This document shows positions 7,439-13,990 of a stretch of 35,876 bases of DNA, one piece after another (positions within the stretch are counted from its first letter, which is position 1; each line of letters begins with the position of its first letter). This stretch comes from Rhodobacterales bacterium (lineage in GTDB: Bacteria; Pseudomonadota; Alphaproteobacteria; Rhodobacterales; Rhodobacteraceae). The DNA lies in contig JAFLCY010000030.1 in assembly GCA_017303485.1 (NCBI GenBank), positions 1 to 35,876 on the forward strand. Reading direction: 5' to 3'. The notes under the pieces were generated by a model. That model saw nothing but the letters and a program-made list of their open reading frames with translations. It was not told the origin of the DNA and did not search any database. A program made the translations under genes and the position numbers.

Positions 7439-8222
7439 GGGGGGCCTCATCGGTGCGATACCAGCCGGTCAGGATTGACCGCATCTCGTTCAGGGGGCCG
7501 GCAAGTAGGATCATCGCCATGTGGACGGCGAAGAAGCCCAGCAGCGCCAGCATGGTCAGGAAATGGATCGTCCGGGCAGTCTGGCGCCCCTGGAACAGCT
7601 CCAGGAGCCAGGGCGCGGCGGCGTTGAAGCCGGGGGACATTGAAAGCCCGGTCAGGATCATCAGCGGCAGGGCAAGGAACAGGACCGAGGCATAGGCGAG
7701 CTTCTGCAGCACGTTATACCCGGCGCCATGGTGAAAGCGCAGGCGGGCATGGTCGATCAGGTCGCGGGGCAGGGCGCGCAGATCGGCAAAGGTCGGGATC
7801 AGCTGGCGGAGGTGGCCGTTCAGGGCCGAAGCGACCAGCCAGAGCGACAGGGTGCCCACCAGCAGCCAGGCGAAGAAGAAGTGGATCACCCGTCCGGTGG
7901 CAAGGCTCTGGTAGGACGGAATGGTCAGCGCCGCAGGGATGGCCCGCACCTCGCCATCCGAAACGCCGAAGAAGCCCGTCGTGTCGAACTCGGCTCCGAA
8001 GACCCGCGTCACGCCGCGCAGGGCCTCGCCCTCCTGGCGCGCGCCGATTTCAAGGATGGCGTTGTCATAGTCGAACCCGGCCTCCAGCCCGATGTGCAGG
8101 CTGGGATGGGCGTTGAAAATCTGTAGCCCCGTCAGCATCAGGAAGAAGAGGCAGACCGCCCAAAGCCAATGCGCAAGGCGCGTCAGGAATCTTTGGCGGT
8201 AGACAAGCGGGCCCTGGGGCAT
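7431..8222 (-). CDS. Cytochrome b561-domain membrane protein, partner of the molybdoenzyme
   Basis: The 263-residue protein has four to five hydrophobic helices with heme-type histidines. The first helix is RFLTRLAHWLWAVCLFFLMLTG (H18). VIHFFFAWLLVGTLSLWLV, a helix around LAYASVLFLALPLMILTGL and TIHFLTMLALLGFFAVHMAMILL follow. A long loop between helices one and two is probably periplasmic. The pattern fits the cytochrome b subunits of hydrogenase/formate dehydrogenase type and MsrQ-like partners of molybdenum oxidoreductases. The ATG at 8222 has GGAGGA five bases upstream, which decides against the longer 8246 start. Its stop overlaps the molybdoenzyme start, so the two are translated together. 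Confidence 0.87.
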   Translation of the reverse strand: MPQGPLVYRQRFLTRLAHWLWAVCLFFLMLTGLQIFNAHPSLHIGLEAGFDYDNAILEIGARQEGEALRGVTRVFGAEFDTTGFFGVSDGEVRAIPAALTIPSYQSLATGRVIHFFFAWLLVGTLSLWLVASALNGHLRQLIPTFADLRALPRDLIDHARLRFHHGAGYNVLQKLAYASVLFLALPLMILTGLSMSPGFNAAAPWLLELFQGRQTARTIHFLTMLALLGFFAVHMAMILLAGPLNEMRSILTGWYRTDEAPHD

Positions 8223-8259
8223 GGCAATCCTCCGGTTCGATGCCAAAGGAACGGGCTCG

Positions 8260-8281
8260 CCGGGATGAAAGTTTCACCCGG
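8260..8281. promoter_or_regulatory. Palindrome in the cytochrome b/accD intergenic region
   Basis: TGAAA-G-TTTCA (8266-8276) is a perfect 11-bp dyad flanked by near-symmetrical CCGGG and CCCGG. It lies about 40-60 bp upstream of the cytochrome b start (minus strand) and 80-100 bp upstream of accD. It may be an operator for the redox operon. No regulator gene lies next to it. Confidence 0.3.
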
Positions 8282-8300
8282 GCAGGCAGATCACCGCTGA

Positions 8301-8334
8301 TTGCATTTCGCGGCCCTCCGGCTTATTTCGGAGG
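8301..8334 (+). promoter_or_regulatory. Candidate accD promoter with overlapping hairpin
   Basis: TTGCAT (8301-8306) and TATTTC (8324-8329) are 17 bp apart on the plus strand, 32 bp before the accD ATG. CCTCCG (8315-8320) and CGGAGG (8329-8334) form a 6-bp dyad across the -10. The -10 match is modest. Confidence 0.3.
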
Positions 8335-8360
8335 CTGACCAAAGGGGCAGCAGGCACCGC

Positions 8361-9269
8361 ATGAACTGGATCACCAACTACGTCCGACCAAAGATCAACT
8401 CGCTGTTCTCGCGCCGGGAGGTGCCCGAGAATCTTTGGACGAAATGCCCCGAATGCGGGACGATGCTGTTCCACCGAGAACTTGCGGCCAACCAGAACGT
8501 CTGCACCACCTGCGAACATCATATGGCGATCAGCCCGCGGGAACGGTTTGACGCCCTGTTCGACGGCGGCATCTATGCCGAAGTGAAGGTCCCGGAAGCG
8601 GCGGTGGACCCGCTGCATTTCCGCGACCAGAAGAAATACACCGACCGGATCAAGGCGGCGCAGAAGGCCTCGGGCGAGAAGGACGCGATGCTTGTGGCCG
8701 AGGGCGAAATTGCCCGCACGCCGATTGTCGCCGCGGCGCAGGATTTCGCGTTCATGGCGGGGTCGATGGGCATGAACGTCGGCAACGCGATCCTTGCGGC
8801 GGCGGAGCGCGCGGTGAAGCTGAAGCGCCCGCTGGTGCTGTTCTCGGCTTCGGGCGGCGCGCGGATGCAGGAGGGGATGCTGTCCCTGATGCAGATGCCG
8901 CGCACAACGGTTGCGGTACAGATGCTGAAGGAAGCGGGCCTGCCCTATATCGTCGTCCTGACCCATCCGACGACCGGCGGCGTCACGGCCAGCTATGCCA
9001 TGCTGGGTGACGTGCAGATTGCCGAACCCAATGCCCAGATCGGCTTTGCCGGCGCCCGGGTGATCGAGCAGACGATCCGGGAAAAGCTTCCCGAGGGATT
9101 CCAGCGGGCGGAGTATCTGCTGGATCACGGGATGCTGGATCGCGTGATCCACCGCAAGGCGCTGAAGGACGAGTTGGTGACGCTGATCCGCATGCTGACC
9201 GGCCAGCCGCCCGCGATCAAGGGCGACCTGCCCGCGCCTGCCGAGGCCAAGGCGGCAGCGGGCGCCTGA
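8361..9269 (+). CDS. accD: Acetyl-CoA carboxylase carboxyltransferase beta subunit
   Basis: The 302-residue protein is the beta half of the carboxyltransferase that makes malonyl-CoA for fatty acid synthesis, working with AccA in the cytosol. The N-terminal zinc ribbon is complete (C29, C32, C48, C51). The crotonase-like core carries [32 protein letters not shown] and [12 protein letters not shown]. The start [12 protein letters not shown] at 8361 is the family start; the open frame back to 8301 is not conserved sequence. The ribosome-binding site is poor (GGGGCAG region). folC follows 3 bp later, a widely conserved pairing. Confidence 0.97.
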   Translation: MNWITNYVRPKINSLFSRREVPENLWTKCPECGTMLFHRELAANQNVCTTCEHHMAISPRERFDALFDGGIYAEVKVPEAAVDPLHFRDQKKYTDRIKAAQKASGEKDAMLVAEGEIARTPIVAAAQDFAFMAGSMGMNVGNAILAAAERAVKLKRPLVLFSASGGARMQEGMLSLMQMPRTTVAVQMLKEAGLPYIVVLTHPTTGGVTASYAMLGDVQIAEPNAQIGFAGARVIEQTIREKLPEGFQRAEYLLDHGMLDRVIHRKALKDELVTLIRMLTGQPPAIKGDLPAPAEAKAAAGA

Positions 9270-9272
9270 ACC

Positions 9273-10547
9273 ATGTCGCAAGGCTCTGACGTCATCCTGG
9301 AGCGGATGATGACGCTGCACCCGAAGGTCATCGACCTGACCATGGGCCGGGTGGAACGGCTTCTTGCGGCTTTGGGACATCCGGAGCGGTCGATTCCGCC
9401 GGTGATCCACATCGCCGGGACCAACGGCAAAGGCTCAACCCAGGCGATGATCCGGGCCGGGCTTGAGGCGGGCGGGGACCGCGTCCACGCCTATACCTCG
9501 CCGCATCTGGCGCGGTTCCACGAACGCATCCGGCTGGCGGGAGAGCTGATTTCCGAACCGGCGCTGACATCCCTCTTGGATGAATGCATGACCGCCAACG
9601 GCTCGGATGAGATCACCTTTTTTGAGATCACCACCTGCGCGGCGTTTCTGGCCTTTGCGCGCACTCCGGCGGATTGGACGCTGCTGGAAGTGGGCCTTGG
9701 CGGCCGCCTCGACTGCACCAATGTGGTCGATCACCCGCGGCTGACAATCATCACTCCGGTGTCGATCGACCATCAGCAGTATCTGGGCGAGACCCTGGCC
9801 GAGATCGCGGGCGAAAAGGCCGGGATCATCAAGCGCGGCGTGCCGGTGGTCGTGGGACCGCAGGAGCCGGACGGGCTGGACGTGATCGAGGCGAAGGCCG
9901 CGCGGATGGGGGCGCCGGTCTGGGCCTACGGCCAGCACTGGAACGCGTTCGAGGATCGCGGCCGGCTGGTCTATCAGGACGAAAACGGGCTTCTCGACCT
10001 GCCGCTGCCGAACCTGCCCGGCCCCCACCAGATCCAGAATGCCGGGGCGGCGATTGCCGCGCTTCGTCTTCTGGGCCGTGATGAAGCGGCCTGCGAGGCG
10101 GCGGTGACCGGCGCCTACTGGCCCGCCCGGATGCAGCGCCTTCGGCATGGCCCCTTGGTGGACAGCGCACCGCAGGTGGAGCTTTGGCTGGACGGGGGCC
10201 ACAACCCGGCAGGGGGCGAGGCGGTGGCGGCGACGCTGGCGCGGATGCCAAAGCGCGAGACCCATCTGATCTGCGGGATGCTGAACACCAAGGATGTCAC
10301 CGGCTACATGCGCCCGCTGGCACCCCATGTCACGCGCCTGTATGCCGTATCGATCCCGGGCGAAAAGAACACGCTGCCGGCAGAGGTGACGCGGGATGCG
10401 GCCCTCTCGGCCGGGATGAAGGAGGCGGTGACGGCAGGATCGGTCGCCGAGGCGCTGGCCGAGATCGCCGCAACCTCGCCAGAGGCGCGGGTGCTGATCT
10501 GCGGATCGCTGTATCTGGCCGGGACGGTGCTGCGCGAGAACGGGTGA
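9273..10547 (+). CDS. folC: Bifunctional folylpolyglutamate synthase/dihydrofolate synthase
   Basis: The 424-residue enzyme adds glutamate to dihydropteroate and to folates, using ATP. The P-loop GTNGKGS is at 49-55. Further FolC signatures are YTSPHLARFHERIR, EVGLGGRLDCTNVV, TPVSIDHQQYLGETLAEIAGEKAGI and LWLDGGHNPAGGEA. The length is normal for the family. The ATG at 9273 begins 3 bp after the accD stop, so it is in the same operon. Past its stop, CCCTTAA (10551-10557) and TTAAGGG (10581-10587) form a weak dyad with a long loop, not a convincing terminator. Confidence 0.96.
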   Translation: MSQGSDVILERMMTLHPKVIDLTMGRVERLLAALGHPERSIPPVIHIAGTNGKGSTQAMIRAGLEAGGDRVHAYTSPHLARFHERIRLAGELISEPALTSLLDECMTANGSDEITFFEITTCAAFLAFARTPADWTLLEVGLGGRLDCTNVVDHPRLTIITPVSIDHQQYLGETLAEIAGEKAGIIKRGVPVVVGPQEPDGLDVIEAKAARMGAPVWAYGQHWNAFEDRGRLVYQDENGLLDLPLPNLPGPHQIQNAGAAIAALRLLGRDEAACEAAVTGAYWPARMQRLRHGPLVDSAPQVELWLDGGHNPAGGEAVAATLARMPKRETHLICGMLNTKDVTGYMRPLAPHVTRLYAVSIPGEKNTLPAEVTRDAALSAGMKEAVTAGSVAEALAEIAATSPEARVLICGSLYLAGTVLRENG

Positions 10548-10611
10548 TTGCCCTTAAACGGCCAAAATCTCAGGCAAATCTTAAGGGAACGAATCCTGCT
10601 GCGTTTTTTCC

Positions 10612-11253
10612 GTGGACCTGTCGCCCGTATCCAGCTCAAAGCCGCGCGTTGCCCTGCTGATCGACGGGGACAACTTTCCGCGCTCGGAATTGTCCCAAGC
10701 TGAAAGCAAGGCCGCGCGTCTGGGTGAGATCACAATTCGACGCGTGTTCGGCGACATGACGCTTCACAAGGATTGGGCGCAGGAAACGGGCTGCGTTGCA
10801 ATGCATTGCACAACATCTGCCGGCAAGAACCGGGCGGACATGGCACTGGTAATCGCAGCCATGGACTTTCTGCATCGCGGGCTGGTTTCAACCTTCGTCA
10901 TCGTTTCCGACGACCGGGACTTCGACCCGCTGGTGAGCCATTTGCGGGAACAGGGCTGCCGGGTCGAACGGATAGGCAAACCTGCGCTGCTGCCGACGGC
11001 AACGACAAAACCGCAAGCCAAGGCAAAGCCGCCAAAGGGAGCGAACAAGATGCTCAGCAAGGCTCGTGCGCTTATCGCGGCGGCTGGCTCGGCGGGACAT
11101 CCGATCCAGTCGCTTGGGGTGGCCTTGCATCAACAGGGCATAGATATCGCTGATACGCCGCAGAAATCCCTGCGGGCCTGGCTTATGTCGTATCCGGGGG
11201 AATTCGACTGCGATCCGCGCGGCCCTAAAGCCCGGGTCCGTCTGAAGACCTAG
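10612..11253 (+). CDS. NYN-domain (PIN-like) putative RNase with C-terminal OST-HTH/LOTUS domain
   Basis: The 213-residue protein begins with a NYN nuclease domain: VALLIDGDN (D18, D20), KNRADMALVIAAMDFLHRG (D76) and FVIVSDDRDFDPLVSHLREQG (D100, D101, D103) supply the acidic cluster typical of PIN-like RNases. A basic linker rich in Lys, Pro and Ala (about 122-145) leads to a C-terminal domain (about 147-205) that looks like an OST-HTH/LOTUS RNA-binding fold. The family includes LabA and limkain-type proteins; the RNA target is unknown. The start is GTG at 10612 with no strong ribosome-binding site. Its last four bases overlap the end of the convergent TetR gene. Confidence 0.82.
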   Translation: MDLSPVSSSKPRVALLIDGDNFPRSELSQAESKAARLGEITIRRVFGDMTLHKDWAQETGCVAMHCTTSAGKNRADMALVIAAMDFLHRGLVSTFVIVSDDRDFDPLVSHLREQGCRVERIGKPALLPTATTKPQAKAKPPKGANKMLSKARALIAAAGSAGHPIQSLGVALHQQGIDIADTPQKSLRAWLMSYPGEFDCDPRGPKARVRLKT

Positions 11254-11876
11254 CCCTTCACGCCATAGCGCGCCATGAACATGTCCACCGCACCAAGCAC
11301 GCTGCGCTGGGCCAGTTCGGGTGTGATCGTCTCGGCCATGCCGAAGATGAGCTTTTCATGGATCGTCGCCTTGCAAAGCTGGGCAAACTGATCCGCCGCA
11401 AGGTCGATGTCGTCGATCACAAGATGCCCGCTGTTCACATAGCAGCGCAGGTGATGCACCAGCCGCTCGTGGATCAGCCCCGGCCCGAAGTCGTGGAACT
11501 GGCGACCGAGGCCCGGAAAGCGCTCTCCCTCGCCCACGACGATGCGAAACATGCGCTGGCCAAAATCCGACAGCTGGAAGGCCACGATCCGCTCGGCAGC
11601 GATGGTCAGGGCGACCCGCACCGGGACGTCGCCCTCCACCAGTGCCTCGGCTTCCTCGGTCTGGCGGTGGCATTCACGGCGCGCGATTTCCAGAAACAAG
11701 AGCTGCTTGTCCGGGAAATAGGCGTAGATCGTCGCCTTGGACACCCCCGCCTCTCGCGCGATGTCGTCGACCGAGGCGCGTTCGAACCCGTCGCGCATGA
11801 AGATCGTCCGGGCACCTTGCAGTACCTGATCGAACTTTCGGCCGCGCCGGACCCCGTGATCGGCAATGACGTTCAT
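11250..11876 (-). CDS. TetR/AcrR-family transcriptional regulator
   Basis: The 208-residue repressor has the standard N-terminal helix-turn-helix (FERASVDDIAREAGVSKATIYAYFPDKQLLFLEIAR, about 30-65). Its C-terminal ligand domain resembles the AefR-like class. The start at 11876 has a G-rich stretch just upstream and begins close to the HTH as usual; the longer 11936 start would run into the next gene upstream. It follows the small secreted peptide gene (stop at 11933) by 56 bp and is likely co-transcribed. The promoter region of that unit holds two matching palindromes, which makes autoregulation likely. The ligand is unknown. Confidence 0.9.
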   Translation of the reverse strand: MNVIADHGVRRGRKFDQVLQGARTIFMRDGFERASVDDIAREAGVSKATIYAYFPDKQLLFLEIARRECHRQTEEAEALVEGDVPVRVALTIAAERIVAFQLSDFGQRMFRIVVGEGERFPGLGRQFHDFGPGLIHERLVHHLRCYVNSGHLVIDDIDLAADQFAQLCKATIHEKLIFGMAETITPELAQRSVLGAVDMFMARYGVKG

Positions 11877-11932
11877 CGAACCCCCCGGAAGGGACCATAG
11901 ACCATCACGATCCGGCGCGGCAAGCGAGGCGG

Positions 11933-12100
11933 TCACTCCGCCGGCTGGCAGATGGCAGCCGGGGCGTCGCAGCCCTTGGTCGAGGAGGTCACGGTTTCGG
12001 TCGGGAAGGTCAGCGTCGGCAACAATATGTTCAGCGAATCGGCGGCGACCGGGGCGGCAAGGGCCAGGGTGGCGGCAAGGGCATAGGCGAAGCGGGTCAT
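11933..12100 (-). CDS. Small secreted two-cysteine peptide (55 residues)
   Basis: This short gene encodes a clean signal peptide (MTRFAYALAATLALAAPVAA, cleavage near residue 20). The mature peptide of about 35 residues starts at DSLNILLPTLTFPTETV and ends with C44-(x6)-C51-QPAE, so a single disulphide is possible. The ATG at 12098-12100 has GGAG at good spacing. Third-position G/C bias looks like that of neighbouring genes. I do not recognise the family. It lies directly upstream of the TetR gene and directly downstream of the twin operator-like palindromes, so its expression is probably controlled by that TetR protein. Confidence 0.75.
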   Translation of the reverse strand: MTRFAYALAATLALAAPVAADSLNILLPTLTFPTETVTSSTKGCDAPAAICQPAE

Positions 12101-12141
12101 TCTTGGTCTCCTGTCTGAACTCTTCGGTTCAGATTCGTAAC

Positions 12142-12190
12142 TAAACTTGGAAGTTTACTTTGGCAAGCAAAAAGTGAACTCCAAAGTTCA
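12142..12190. promoter_or_regulatory. Two matching palindromes, probable TetR operators
   Basis: TAAACTT-GG-AAGTTTA (12142-12157) is a perfect dyad with 7-bp arms. TGAACT-CCAA-AGTTCA (12175-12190) is a perfect dyad with 6-bp arms. Both fit TRAACT-N4-AGTTYA, and their centres are 33 bp apart, about three helical turns. They lie between the secreted-peptide/TetR unit (minus) and mbfA (plus), where a minus-strand -35-like TTGCTT (within 12163-12170) also sits. Confidence 0.65.
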
Positions 12191-12226
12191 AAATCTGGCA
12201 TTGCTCCGGCTGGCCTCGCCGCTAGA

Positions 12227-12241
12227 TTAGAATCATTCCAA
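12227..12241. promoter_or_regulatory. Irr-box (iron control element)-like site upstream of mbfA
   Basis: TTAGAA-TCA-TTCCAA is a dyad with one mismatch to TTAGAA-N3-TTCTAA, resembling the iron control element bound by Irr in Rhizobiales and Rhodobacterales. mbfA is a known Irr target in relatives. The site ends 13 bp before the GTG start, a position suited to repression under low iron. Confidence 0.5.
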
Positions 12242-12254
12242 AATAAGGTGTGCC

Positions 12255-13232
12255 GTGCTGTCTGCCCTGACCTTCCGCCGTCGCTTCTCGGACCTGTCCG
12301 AGCAGGAGATTCTCGCCCTTGCCGTCTCGTCCGAGGAAGACGACGCCCGCATCTATCGCAGCTTCGCCGAACGCCTGCGGCCCGACTTCCCGGCTTCGGC
12401 AGCCGTTTTCGATGGCATGGCGGTCGAGGAGGACGGCCATCGCCAACGCCTGATCGACCTGCATCGGACGCGGTTCGGCGAGGTGATCCCGCTCATCCGG
12501 CGCGAGCATGTCGCGGGGTTCTATGCAAGGCGACCGGTCTGGCTGGCGCAATCCCTGTCGCTGGACGCCATGCGTGGCGAGGCGGCCGCGATGGAAAGGA
12601 CCGCGCAGGAGTTTTACCAGCGCGCCGCGGCCCGTACCCAGGATGCCGAGACCCGCAAGCTTCTGGGCGATCTGGCCGCGGCAGAAGCCGGTCACGAGAA
12701 CCACGCCCGGCGGCTGGAAGAGACCCATCTGTCGCCCGACCGGCGAGAGGAGGAGGACCAGACCGCAAGACGCCAGTTCATCCTGACCTGGGTGCAGCCT
12801 GGCCTCGCCGGTCTGATGGACGGGTCGGTGTCCACTTTGGCCCCGATCTTCGCCACCGCCTTTGCGACACATGACACCTGGACCACATTCCTGGTGGGGT
12901 CGGCTGCTTCGGTCGGTGCCGGCATCTCGATGGGGTTTACCGAGGCCGCGCATGACGACGGTGTCCTCTCGGGCCGAGGGTCGCCCCTGAAGCGCGGCCT
13001 TGCGTCGGGCGTGATGACAACCGTCGGGGGGCTTGGCCACGCGCTGCCCTACCTGATCCCGGACTTCTGGACTGCTACAACCATCGCGATGATCGTGGTG
13101 TTCGTCGAACTTTGGGCGATTGCCTGGATTCAGAACCGCTTCATGGAGACGCCTTTCCTGCGTGCGGCCTTGCAGGTTGTGGTCGGGGGTGCTTTGGTCT
13201 TTGCCGCAGGAGCATTGATCGGAGGCGGCTGA
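12255..13232 (+). CDS. mbfA: MbfA-type membrane-bound ferritin / iron exporter (ferritin-like plus VIT1 domains)
   Basis: The 325-residue protein joins an N-terminal ferritin/rubrerythrin-like domain (about 10-160) to a C-terminal VIT1/CCC1-type membrane domain (about 175-323). Candidate di-iron ligands are the Glu pair near 27-28, VEEDGH (58-62), the Glu of GEAAAME (109/114) and E144/H147 in AAAEAGHENH. The membrane domain has GLMDGSVSTLAPIFATAFAT and GAGISMGFTEA, which are VIT-type motifs. MbfA homologues in Agrobacterium and Bradyrhizobium export iron and protect against iron and peroxide stress. The start is GTG at 12255 with AAGGTG upstream. Its stop shares a base with the start of the next gene (TGATG), implying coupling. 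Confidence 0.92.
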   Translation: MLSALTFRRRFSDLSEQEILALAVSSEEDDARIYRSFAERLRPDFPASAAVFDGMAVEEDGHRQRLIDLHRTRFGEVIPLIRREHVAGFYARRPVWLAQSLSLDAMRGEAAAMERTAQEFYQRAAARTQDAETRKLLGDLAAAEAGHENHARRLEETHLSPDRREEEDQTARRQFILTWVQPGLAGLMDGSVSTLAPIFATAFATHDTWTTFLVGSAASVGAGISMGFTEAAHDDGVLSGRGSPLKRGLASGVMTTVGGLGHALPYLIPDFWTATTIAMIVVFVELWAIAWIQNRFMETPFLRAALQVVVGGALVFAAGALIGGG

Positions 13233-13927
13233 TGTATCGTAAGGGAGAAGTGAACTACCAGCCGTTGCCGCTGCCCGACCGGGTCCAGCGCGAAGCCGAC
13301 GAGGCGCGGGCGGCGGCCGAAGAGTTCCTCGCCTACATGCGGAAACGGCATTCCGTGCGGGACTATTCCACCAGGCCGGTGCCCGAGGCGGTGATTGCCG
13401 CCTGCATTGCCGCTGCCGGGACGGCACCTTCGGGAGCAAACCACCAGCCCTGGCATTTCGTGGCGATCTCCGATCCGGCGATGAAGGCCCGCATCCGCGA
13501 GGGTGCCGAGGACGAGGAGCGCGCCTTCTATGCCGGTGGTGCGGGAGACGAATGGCTTGCCGCACTTGAACCCATCGGCACGGGCGTCTCGAAGCCACAT
13601 TTGACCGACGCCCCCTGGCTGATCGTGGTTTTCGCCCAGCGATATGGCATGACCGACGATGGCGCGCGCTACAAGAACTACTATGTGCCGGAAAGCGTGG
13701 GGATCGCGACCGGCCTCCTGATTGCGGCGATCCACCACGCGGGGCTGGTCTGCCTTGAACACACACCGAATCCGATGAAATTTCTTGGCGCCCTCTGCGG
13801 GCGTCCGGACCACGAAAAGCCCGTCATGATCTTGCCGGTCGGCTATCCGGCCGACGATGCCACTGTTCCGGCAGTGGCCAAGCGGAAAAAGCCGCTCGAC
13901 CAGATCATGAGCGTGTTCTCCGCCTGA
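13232..13927 (+). CDS. Nitroreductase-fold flavoprotein of the iodotyrosine deiodinase type
   Basis: The 231-residue protein is an FMN-dependent nitroreductase-fold enzyme closer to iodotyrosine deiodinase (IYD) than to NfsB. KRHSVRDYSTRPVP, AAGTAPSGANHQPWHFV, RPDHEKPVMILPVGYPADDATVP and KPLDQIM track the IYD family. E96, Y100 and K121 have the same spacing (4 and 21) as the human IYD residues E157, Y161 and K182 that clamp the amino acid zwitterion, so a halotyrosine or related amino acid substrate is plausible. The ATG at 13232 has GGAGG six bases upstream and overlaps the mbfA stop by one base. The open frame back to 13112 is a shadow of mbfA. It is predicted cytosolic, with no signal peptide or membrane segment. 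Confidence 0.85.
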   Translation: MYRKGEVNYQPLPLPDRVQREADEARAAAEEFLAYMRKRHSVRDYSTRPVPEAVIAACIAAAGTAPSGANHQPWHFVAISDPAMKARIREGAEDEERAFYAGGAGDEWLAALEPIGTGVSKPHLTDAPWLIVVFAQRYGMTDDGARYKNYYVPESVGIATGLLIAAIHHAGLVCLEHTPNPMKFLGALCGRPDHEKPVMILPVGYPADDATVPAVAKRKKPLDQIMSVFSA

Positions 13928-13932
13928 AATGT

Positions 13933-13969
13933 CGCGGGGGCGGCCGCCCGTCCGGCGCACGCCCCCGCG
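13933..13969. terminator. Strong GC hairpin between convergent genes
   Basis: CGCGGGGGCG (13933-13942) and CGCCCCCGCG (13960-13969) pair perfectly over 10 bp. An inner GCCG/CGGC pairing extends the stem across a small bulge. It lies between the stops of the IYD-like gene and the PP2C gene and has no T run. It is probably a bidirectional terminator. Confidence 0.65.
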
Positions 13970-13990
13970 TTCACAGTCAAGGCGACCGGG

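Noticed and set aside
10551-10587. CCCTTAA/TTAAGGG dyad after folC as terminator
   Set aside because: Only 7 bp with a loop of more than 20 nt and no adjacent T run; too weak to call.
12222-13766. 514-codon minus-strand open frame
   Set aside because: Antisense shadow of mbfA and the IYD-like gene, both of which have clear family matches.
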